Positions 1-4,711 of a stretch of DNA of 5,716 nt are shown piece after piece (positions within the stretch are counted from its first letter, which is position 1; each line of letters opens with the position of its first letter). This stretch comes from Clostridiales bacterium (lineage in GTDB: Bacteria > Bacillota > Clostridia > Lachnospirales > Lachnospiraceae). The DNA lies in contig JAHZAR010000042.1 in assembly GCA_019423835.1 (NCBI GenBank), positions 15,412-21,127 of the forward strand. Direction: 5' to 3'. A program made the position numbers and the translations under genes. A model generated the notes under the pieces. The model made no database searches, had not been told where the DNA came from, and was given only the letters and a program-made list of their open reading frames with translations.

Positions 1-22
1 AAGAAAGGGGGAGCGGCGGCAG

Positions 23-916
23 ATGGAAGAGAGCAGGAAAATAAAAATTGCGCTGGGACAGATGGGGCTTTCAGAGGGAAACAGGGGAGTGTTCAGGCAG
101 GTGACAGAGGAGATGGCAAAAGCGGCGGCCAGGGCGAAAGCGGAGCTTCTCTGCCTGCCGGAGCTGTCCTCCTGCGGATATTTTATCAGACGGGAAGAGC
201 TTTTACAGGCAGCAGTTCCGGCAGAAGCAGAGGCCTTGCGGATCGGAGAGACAGCTGGGAAGTATGGGATCTCCATTATTTCAGGATACCCGGAACGGGA
301 TGGGGACAGGATTTACAATTCCTGTGTGGCTGTGAAGAACACCGGGGAGCTGATCGGAAACGTGAGGAAGGTCAATCTGTGGAAGAGCGAAAAAAAACGG
401 TTTTCAGAGGGAAATGATTTCCCGGTACTGGACACCTGTGCCGGAAAGACGGCTGTGATTCTCTGCTACGATCTGGAATTTCCCGAGCCGGCCAGAATTG
501 TTTCCATGAAGGGGGCAGAGCTTTTAATCTGCCCGGCGGCCTGGAGCCGGCCGGCAGAGCAGAGGTGGAAAACGGATCTCTCGGCAGCAGCTCTGTCGAA
601 CCTGGTGTTTGCGGCGGGAGCCAATTACTGCGATGAATTCTGCTGCGGAAACGCTTCCCTCTATGGACCAGACGGAAGGCGCCGGGCGCCGGAGCGGGAG
701 ATTCTTCTGGATATTCCCGACGCCGGAGAAAACAAGGTGTTCCTATTTGAAATAGACAAGGCGGAAATCCGGCGGGAGAGGGAAAAAATTCCTTATTATG
801 AGGACTGGAAGGGAAAAATGTATGCAGAAATGATGAGAGGAGCCTGGGAAAACAGGCAGAGGCTTGGGGAATCGACGCAGAATGGACGGAGCGTGTTCAG
901 GACGGCAGAAGAATAG
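23..916 (+). CDS. Carbon-nitrogen hydrolase (nitrilase superfamily amidase), copy 1
   Basis: A 297-residue cytoplasmic hydrolase of the nitrilase superfamily, which cleaves C-N bonds of amides or N-carbamoyl compounds through a cysteine thioester. The catalytic residues are visible: Glu47 in LPELSSCGYF, Lys116 in NVRKVNLW, Cys148 in ILCYDLEFPEPAR, and the accessory Glu129 in SEG. The CYD(L/V)EFPE context resembles the (R)-amidase/Nit-like branch rather than true nitrilases, but substrate class cannot be assigned. The start at 23 is supported by a GGGGGAG ribosome site at 7-13 and by alignment with the paralogue at 2400-3212, which begins in the same way (about 40-45% identical by eye). Compared with that paralogue it carries about 20-25 extra, poorly conserved C-terminal residues after IPYYEDW. 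Its codons are visibly GC-richer (many GCG, CGG, CTG) than the downstream genes. A terminator follows directly, so it is probably the last gene of an upstream unit; what precedes it is outside the window. Confidence 0.93.
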   Translation: MEESRKIKIALGQMGLSEGNRGVFRQVTEEMAKAAARAKAELLCLPELSSCGYFIRREELLQAAVPAEAEALRIGETAGKYGISIISGYPERDGDRIYNSCVAVKNTGELIGNVRKVNLWKSEKKRFSEGNDFPVLDTCAGKTAVILCYDLEFPEPARIVSMKGAELLICPAAWSRPAEQRWKTDLSAAALSNLVFAAGANYCDEFCCGNASLYGPDGRRRAPEREILLDIPDAGENKVFLFEIDKAEIRREREKIPYYEDWKGKMYAEMMRGAWENRQRLGESTQNGRSVFRTAEE

Positions 917-923
917 AAAAGGG

Positions 924-990
924 CACAGCTGAGCGGGGATGGCAGAGTCCGGAAGGGAGAGCCATCGATCTTGCCAGGCTGTGTTTTTTT
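924..990 (+). terminator. Probable Rho-independent terminator after the first amidase gene
   Basis: It starts 8 bases after the stop codon. CACAGCTG (924-931) pairs with CAGGCTGTG (975-983), leaving one G bulged, and is followed at once by seven T (984-990). Inside, GATGGC (938-943) pairs with GCCATC (961-966), so the structure is a long two-tier stem with unpaired bases between the tiers. The T-run directly after the closing stem argues for termination; the long, imperfect interior makes it less certain than a compact hairpin. It separates the first amidase gene from the operon that begins at 1270. Confidence 0.6.
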
Positions 991-1029
991 GTACCAATTT
1001 TCGTATTTCTATAATACAGCTATGGTACA
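990..1029. promoter_or_regulatory. Nested inverted repeat, candidate operator around a TATAAT
   Basis: TGTACCA (990-996) is an exact inverted copy of TGGTACA (1023-1029). A second exact inverted pair lies inside, GTATT (1003-1007) and AATAC (1013-1017). The two dyads share the same centre to within half a base (about 1010). A TATAAT (1010-1015) lies at this centre, with only a poor -35 candidate (TTGTAC, 989-994, spacing 15). This could be a regulator-binding site or an RNA hairpin just beyond the terminator. The pairing is seen in the sequence; the function is inference. Confidence 0.4.
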
Positions 1030-1125
1030 GACCACGGCTTTCGGCAGTTTTATTTCAAAAGAAAAATAAGAACAAATAGGAGATATAACTAAAAAATTAT
1101 ACCTTATTTCAAATTATCATATAAT

Positions 1126-1154
1126 TTTCCATTCTATTAGGTTAATTGTATAAT
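1126..1154 (+). promoter_or_regulatory. Predicted sigma-70-type promoter for the amidase/permease operon
   Basis: A perfect -10 box TATAAT (1149-1154) stands 17 bases after TTTCCA (1126-1131), which matches four of six -35 consensus positions. The surroundings (about 1080-1160) are strongly AT-rich. The -10 box sits inside the dyad TTAATT-GTAT-AATTAA (1142-1157), and a second dyad, AAATTAT-CAT-ATAATTT (1111-1127), overlaps the start of the -35. A second TATAAT at 1120-1125 has no convincing -35. Transcription from the favoured box would begin near 1161, giving a leader of about 109 bases before the gene at 1270. Confidence 0.6.
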
Positions 1155-1156
1155 TA
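1134..1156. promoter_or_regulatory. Candidate operator shared with the lysR-type gene promoter (site 1)
   Basis: The pattern CTAT-N4-TTAATT-N3-TAATTA here overlaps the -10 box of the operon promoter. A near-identical pattern, CTAT-N4-TTAATT-N2-TAATTA, overlaps the -10 box and start point of the LysR-type gene (4643-4664). The similarity is seen directly, but both regions are AT-rich and chance matches are easy. A common regulator such as the LysR-type protein at 4712-5680 is inference. Confidence 0.3.
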
Positions 1157-1163
1157 AATCAGA

Positions 1164-1196
1164 CCTCAGGAAAAAAGACGTTTTCAATCTGAGAGG
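1164..1196 (+). promoter_or_regulatory. Stem-loop in the 5' leader of the operon mRNA
   Basis: CCTCAGGAAAA (1164-1174) can pair with TTTTC (1181-1185) and then CTGAG and GG (1189-1196), leaving AAT (1186-1188) and one A (1194) bulged around a six-base loop. It would form almost at the 5' end of the predicted transcript. No T-run follows, so it is not a terminator, and I do not recognise a known riboswitch class. It may stabilise the 5' end. The rest of the leader (1197-1258) is A-rich, with a short palindrome CAGGCCTG at 1215-1222. Confidence 0.4.
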
Positions 1197-1269
1197 GACA
1201 GCGAAAAAAGATGCCAGGCCTGACAAAACAGAACAGTATTCAGAAGAAAAGAAAGGAAAAGGAGAGACA

Positions 1270-2286
1270 ATGGAAGATAACAGAATGATTGAGTGTATAG
1301 AAAGGGCACACTATATTTTGTCCAATCTGATGGCTGTAAAACCAGGGGAAGAGGTACTGATTGCCATCGATCCCCAGACCGACATGAGAATGGCAAATGC
1401 CATGGCTGCCGCAGCTTTGATGTGCGGAGCTGAATATAATGTCAGTATGATGCCAATACGTGGTAAGGATAAAGCCACAATTTTCCCGAAGACACTGGAA
1501 ACGGCTATGGATGCCTGCGATGTATTTGTGGGTATGACGACTGCTTCTGGCGCGGCAATTTATAATAACCATCTGAAGGAACTGATTAATCAGAAAAAAC
1601 TGAGAGAGGTTTCTATCTGTCTGAGAAATATTGACAATTTTACAAGAGGAGGGGCTCTGGCCGACTATGAGAAGGTTTATGCAGACGGTGTAAAGCTGCA
1701 GGAAATCTGGCGCGGTAAAAAGACAGCCCATGTTACCACTCCGGCAGGAACCGATCTGTACATGGAAATGAACCAGATGGAACCGATTATTGAGTGCGGA
1801 ATTGCCAGGAATCCGGGAGATGCCATGGCTTGGTCAGACGGAGAAGTATCTCTTGGGCCGGTGATTGGAACAACTCATGGAAAGCTGGTGGTGGACGGGC
1901 CGATTTGCTATTATGGATGCCCTCGTGTACCTGTAGAGCTTAAAATTGAAGGAGGCAGAATTACAGAGGTAGTAGGAGGAGATCCTAAAATCTGTAAAGA
2001 GATTCGCAGGCAGATTTCGGAAGTCAAAGACAGCGACAATATTGCAGAGATTGGAATCGGACTGAATCCGGCCTGTATGTTTAACGGAGACTTTGAGGAG
2101 GAAAAGAAGGCCAGAGGTACCTGTCATATTGCTATGGGAAATGGATTCTATTACGGACAGCCAGCCCGCTCCACTGTCCATATTGATATGGTGCAGTATA
2201 ATCCCACTGTGATTTTTGATGAAGGTAAAGAAACAGAAACAGTAATTGTGGAAAATGGAAAAGTAGTGTGTCTGGGGGACAGATAA
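1270..2286 (+). CDS. M29 aminopeptidase / NicX-like metalloenzyme
   Basis: A 338-residue cytoplasmic protein of the M29 (AmpS/aminopeptidase T, COG2309-like) family. This fold covers metal-dependent aminopeptidases and also the non-haem iron ring-cleaving enzyme NicX (2,5-dihydroxypyridine 5,6-dioxygenase). Family metal-ligand motifs are in order: Glu192 in DGEVSLGP, Glu260 in IAEIGIGLNP, His286 in TCHIAMGNG, and His304 with Asp306 in VHIDMV. The N-terminal half (about 1-170) would be the alpha/beta domain found in the family. It is shorter than typical M29 peptidases (about 400 residues) and closer to NicX length (about 350). Keeping both Glu residues favours a hydrolase, and an oxygenase would be odd in an anaerobe, so I call the family and not the reaction. 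The start is set by AAGGAG (1259-1264), five bases upstream. It is the first gene of the operon, 113 bases before the second amidase gene and in the same direction. Confidence 0.85.
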   Translation: MEDNRMIECIERAHYILSNLMAVKPGEEVLIAIDPQTDMRMANAMAAAALMCGAEYNVSMMPIRGKDKATIFPKTLETAMDACDVFVGMTTASGAAIYNNHLKELINQKKLREVSICLRNIDNFTRGGALADYEKVYADGVKLQEIWRGKKTAHVTTPAGTDLYMEMNQMEPIIECGIARNPGDAMAWSDGEVSLGPVIGTTHGKLVVDGPICYYGCPRVPVELKIEGGRITEVVGGDPKICKEIRRQISEVKDSDNIAEIGIGLNPACMFNGDFEEEKKARGTCHIAMGNGFYYGQPARSTVHIDMVQYNPTVIFDEGKETETVIVENGKVVCLGDR

Positions 2287-2306
2287 AAGGCTGCTCATAA
2301 CGACAG

Positions 2307-2356
2307 GCAGGCGGCTAGAGGGTGAACGGTATACAGGCAAAACTGCAGCCGCCTGC
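2307..2356 (+). repeat. GC-rich intercistronic stem-loop between the M29-like and amidase genes
   Basis: GCAGGCGGCT (2307-2316) and AGCCGCCTGC (2347-2356) are perfect 10-base inverted repeats around a 30-base loop, starting 20 bases after the upstream stop codon. No T-run follows (the next bases are ATTCAGAGGGGG), so this is not a standard terminator. In the mRNA it could protect the 3' end of the first cistron, mark a processing site or give partial termination. The ribosome site of the next gene lies 30 bases beyond and stays free. Confidence 0.6.
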
Positions 2357-2386
2357 ATTCAGAGGGGGAAATAGAGATAACACGAT

Positions 2387-2393
2387 AAGGAGG
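2387..2393 (+). promoter_or_regulatory. Ribosome binding site that fixes the start of the second amidase
   Basis: AAGGAGG lies six bases before the ATG at 2400. It makes this start much better than the in-frame GTG at 2322, which would add 26 residues unlike the paralogue and lies inside the loop of the intercistronic stem-loop. Confidence 0.85.
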
Positions 2394-2399
2394 AAAAAG

Positions 2400-3212
2400 A
2401 TGGGAGAGGGCAGAATTGTAAAAATTGCATTGGGGCAGATGAAGGTTTTTCAGGGGGACACAGAAAAAAACCTTAAAAAAATATTGGATTTAACGGATCA
2501 GGCAGCGGCTCAGAATGCAGATATTATATGCTTCCCGGAACTTGCCTACTGCGGATATTTTCTGGAGTCAGAAGAACTCCAAAGGCTTGCACAGCCTCAG
2601 GATGGTCCGTTTGTTCAGACACTTCGGAAAAAGGCAAAAAGTGCTGGGATTCATATTATAGCCGGTTATGCGGAAGCGGGGGAAATTCCGGGGAAAATGT
2701 ATAATTCCTGCATCTTTATTGATGACCAGGGAGAAATTATCGGAAACATGCGGAAAGTAAATGCCTGGGGCCAGGAAAAACTGAAATTCCGTGAGGGGAG
2801 AGAATTTCCTGTGATCCAGACAAAATTTGGCAAAGTTGGAATGCTCATCTGCTATGATGTAGAGTTTCCAGAGCCATCCAGGATTGAAGCACTGAAAGGA
2901 GCGGAAATTGTATTCTGTTCAGCAGTATGGAGCATTCCTGCAGCCAGGCGGTGGGATGTGGATTTGGCAGGAAATGCACTCTTTAATTTAATGTTTATGG
3001 CAGGGGCCAATCCGGTTGAGGATAATTGCTGCGGTTCATCTAAAATTGTTGGGCCAGATGGAGAGGTTATTGCTGAGGCTTCCAAAACAGATGAGGAGCT
3101 TTTGATACAGGAAATTGATCTGGAGGATGTGCTGAGAGTGAGAAGCAGAATTCCATATTTTAATGATTTTAAAGAGGACACCTTCTCTATGGAGGCGCTG
3201 AAAAATTATTAG
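2400..3212 (+). CDS. Carbon-nitrogen hydrolase (nitrilase superfamily amidase), copy 2
   Basis: A 270-residue cytoplasmic amidase of the nitrilase superfamily, a normal length for the single-domain members. Active-site residues are Glu47 in FPELAYCGYF, Lys119 in NMRKVNAW, Glu132 in REG and Cys151 in LICYDVEFPEPSR. It is a paralogue of the gene at 23-916, colinear from residue 1 to the IPYFNDF motif near 251-257. Both carry a shared CCG (Cys210-Cys211 here) in the C-terminal third, before the VGPDG turn. The CYDVEFPE signature suggests the (R)-amidase-like branch; candidates are amino acid amides, N-carbamoyl amino acids or omega-amides, with no basis in the sequence to choose. It lies 17 bases before the permease gene, so the two are surely cotranscribed and the transported compound is likely related to its substrate. 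Confidence 0.94.
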   Translation: MGEGRIVKIALGQMKVFQGDTEKNLKKILDLTDQAAAQNADIICFPELAYCGYFLESEELQRLAQPQDGPFVQTLRKKAKSAGIHIIAGYAEAGEIPGKMYNSCIFIDDQGEIIGNMRKVNAWGQEKLKFREGREFPVIQTKFGKVGMLICYDVEFPEPSRIEALKGAEIVFCSAVWSIPAARRWDVDLAGNALFNLMFMAGANPVEDNCCGSSKIVGPDGEVIAEASKTDEELLIQEIDLEDVLRVRSRIPYFNDFKEDTFSMEALKNY

Positions 3213-3229
3213 GGAAGGGGGCAGCACAT

Positions 3230-4477
3230 ATGGAAGAAACAGGAAGAACAAATGGAACAGGGGAAACTGCAAAGTACCAGGAAGGAGCGCTGAAAATATA
3301 CAGGCTGACGCCTGCAGAGGTGATTTTTTCTGTAGTTGGCTGCGGGATTGGATCCGGGTGCCTTGGAACTGCCTACTCGGCTCGCTTGGCAGGGCTGCCG
3401 GTTCTTGTATTCTGGTTTATTGTAACGGGTGTTCTCACTCTTTTTTCAATGATGTATGTGGCTGAGGCCACTTTGAGAACAAGGACGATGGTTCAGCTGC
3501 CAGGGCTTGCCGAGAGGTATATGGGGCCTGCCGGTTCTCTGTTGATTTTTATTGCCGTAGTGATCAATTCCCTGAGCTGTATGATTGCTTATTTTTCCGG
3601 CAGCGGGGATATCATTAATGAGCTTCTGGGGATACCTAGCTGGGCAGGAACCCTACTCTTCCTGGTTCCGGCTGCCGGAGTGTCATGGTTTGGTCTAAAG
3701 GCAATGGGAGTGGGGAATAAGCTGATGAGTGTCGGGATGATTATTATGCTTGTAGTACTCACGATTGCCTCGTTTCTGTCGAAGAACGGGGACTTCAGCC
3801 GGGTAGCGGAGAGCAACTGGTCCTATGCGATTCCCATTTTTAATGTAGCCGCATTCAGCTATATTGGGCAGTACCTGGTACCTGATTTGGCCAGAGGCCT
3901 GTCCCATGATCCCAAAAAACTGGCTCCTGCTATTTCAATCGGCCAGCTGCTTGTCTGTATTCTGTTGATTATCGTTCCTCTTGGGGTAATGTACCTGACT
4001 CCGGCTGATGAGCTGACAGAGGTGGCTACGATTGCCTGGGGACGCTCTCTGGGATTGTGGGCGATGTACACGGCCAACATTTTTGCCCTGGTAGCGATGC
4101 TTACCTCCTACTGGGCAATTTCCCAGACACTCCTCTCCAATATTGTAGATAAATTCCGCTTTCACTCAGATGAAGATATAAAAATCAGGCTTCCAATTAC
4201 TCTTGTAATTGTAGGAATCCCACTGTTTTTAGCTCTCAGCGGATTCGTAGGCTTTGTAGATGCAATCTATTTTTCAGGAACCTTTGCAGGAGCAATTATG
4301 GCAATTCTTCCTATCTTTATGCTTCGGGGAGCCCGGAAGAAGGGGGAAATTGAGCCTGACTGGAACTGTGGCTGGATGGCCAATCCGGTAATTCAGGGTA
4401 TCATTATTATTCTATACAGCGGTACAATTCTCTATGCGATTTGCGGAGCGATGGGTCTCCTTCCAGCTGGATGGTAG
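3230..4477 (+). CDS. Amino acid permease, AAAP/HAAAP type (APC superfamily)
   Basis: A 415-residue inner-membrane transporter with about 11 predicted membrane helices, near residues 29-49, 57-77, 101-121, 139-158, 163-184, 199-219, 235-256, 271-296, 320-341, 342-364 and 387-408. The glycine-rich GCGIGSGCLG (38-46) in the first helix is the broken-helix substrate/ion site typical of the APC superfamily. The block FSYIGQYLVPDL (209-220), then a short loop with DPKKL and the next helix, resembles TyrP/Mtr/SdaC-type proton or sodium symporters. Length and helix number also fit that group (about 400-415 residues, 11 helices). The N-terminal 25 residues are hydrophilic and probably cytoplasmic. The family is fairly sure, the substrate unknown: an aromatic or small hydroxy amino acid, or an amide derivative, is plausible. 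The start follows AAGGGGG (3215-3221) with 8-base spacing, 17 bases after the amidase stop. It is the last gene of the operon, followed by a strong terminator. Confidence 0.85.
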   Translation: MEETGRTNGTGETAKYQEGALKIYRLTPAEVIFSVVGCGIGSGCLGTAYSARLAGLPVLVFWFIVTGVLTLFSMMYVAEATLRTRTMVQLPGLAERYMGPAGSLLIFIAVVINSLSCMIAYFSGSGDIINELLGIPSWAGTLLFLVPAAGVSWFGLKAMGVGNKLMSVGMIIMLVVLTIASFLSKNGDFSRVAESNWSYAIPIFNVAAFSYIGQYLVPDLARGLSHDPKKLAPAISIGQLLVCILLIIVPLGVMYLTPADELTEVATIAWGRSLGLWAMYTANIFALVAMLTSYWAISQTLLSNIVDKFRFHSDEDIKIRLPITLVIVGIPLFLALSGFVGFVDAIYFSGTFAGAIMAILPIFMLRGARKKGEIEPDWNCGWMANPVIQGIIIILYSGTILYAICGAMGLLPAGW

Positions 4478-4491
4478 ACAAGGCAGAAAAG

Positions 4492-4537
4492 AAAACAGAA
4501 GGCAAAATGTGAAGAAGACATTTTGCCTTCTGTTTTT
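4492..4537 (+). terminator. Strong Rho-independent terminator of the operon
   Basis: A perfect 19-base inverted repeat, 4492-4510 against 4518-4536, with a seven-base loop GAAGAAG (4511-4517). The core is CAGAAGGCAAAATG and the right arm ends in a TTTTT run (4533-4537). It begins 15 bases after the permease stop codon. The A-run on the left arm becomes a T-run on the other strand, so it could also stop transcription from the opposite direction. A second small hairpin, GCTTTC-GAG-GAAAGC (4541-4555), follows at once without a T-run. Confidence 0.92.
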
Positions 4538-4620
4538 GCTGCTTTCGAGGAAAGCCTTTGCCGTGCGCCAATGTGAGAATAAGACGGCGGTCTGCGACAA
4601 CTGGAAACAATATCTTTATA

Positions 4621-4649
4621 TTGATAATTATCTATTCACAGTCTATACT
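4621..4649 (+). promoter_or_regulatory. Predicted promoter of the LysR-type regulator gene
   Basis: TTGATA (4621-4626) and TATACT (4644-4649) are separated by exactly 17 bases, each matching five of six consensus positions (TTGACA, TATAAT). The perfect palindrome GATAATTATC (4623-4632) overlaps the -35 box and could be an autoregulatory site. Transcription would start near 4656. Between the terminator (to 4555) and this promoter I see nothing else of note. Confidence 0.65.
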
Positions 4650-4664
4650 ATTAATTATTAATTA
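4643..4664. promoter_or_regulatory. Candidate operator shared with the operon promoter (site 2)
   Basis: CTAT-N4-TTAATT-N2-TAATTA covers the -10 box and the expected start point of the LysR-type gene. It matches the pattern at 1134-1156 in the operon promoter, apart from one base of spacing. This placement would suit autorepression. AT-richness makes the match weak evidence by itself. Confidence 0.3.
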
Positions 4665-4701
4665 TAGCATGAAAAATGATAAATTTTGTAAAACGGAAAT
4701 T

Positions 4702-4706
4702 GAGGG
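4702..4706 (+). promoter_or_regulatory. Ribosome binding site that decides the LysR-type gene start
   Basis: GAGGG lies five bases before the ATG at 4712. The in-frame upstream ATG at 4676 has no purine-rich site before it (the preceding bases are AT-rich). Starting at 4712 also gives MINEMKYVYAVYEE, the usual short lead into a LysR-type DNA-binding domain. Confidence 0.7.
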
Positions 4707-4711
4707 ATAGT

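Noticed and set aside
1081..1127. Minus-strand promoter in the AT-rich spacer (ATTATA at 1096-1101)
   Set aside because: No acceptable -35 at 16-18 bases and no minus-strand gene for it to serve.
1211..1288. 25-codon upstream frame (MPGLTKQNS...) overlapping the start of the M29-like gene
   Set aside because: The nearest purine-rich site (GAGAGGG, 1191-1197) is too far from its ATG, and the peptide is simply the A-rich leader translated (Lys/Glu/Arg-rich).
1240..1731. 163-codon minus-strand open frame opposite the M29-like gene
   Set aside because: It lies wholly antisense to a gene with clear family motifs, and its product shows no domain; a mirror of real coding sequence.
1834..2358. 174-codon minus-strand open frame opposite the M29-like gene
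   Set aside because: Antisense to conserved metal-ligand motifs and without its own promoter or ribosome site; judged a shadow.
2322..2399. GTG at 2322 as an upstream start for the second amidase
   Set aside because: It would add 26 residues that have no counterpart in the paralogue, it has no good ribosome site, and it lies in the loop of the intercistronic stem-loop; ATG 2400 has an ideal AAGGAGG.
3230..4477. Cytosine/purine (NCS1) permease as the identity of the transporter
   Set aside because: NCS1 was considered because amidases often sit with such permeases, but the broken first helix GCGIGSG, 11 helices, 415 residues and the FSYIGQYLVPDL region fit the AAAP/HAAAP group better.
4434..4661. 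75-codon plus-strand open frame across the permease end and spacer
   Set aside because: It overlaps the permease C-terminus in another frame and reads straight through the terminator hairpin; the product is low-complexity and resembles no family.
4676..4711. ATG at 4676 as start of the LysR-type protein
   Set aside because: No ribosome site precedes it, and the extra MINFVKRKLRDS is atypical ahead of the helix-turn-helix; 4712 has GAGGG at suitable spacing.
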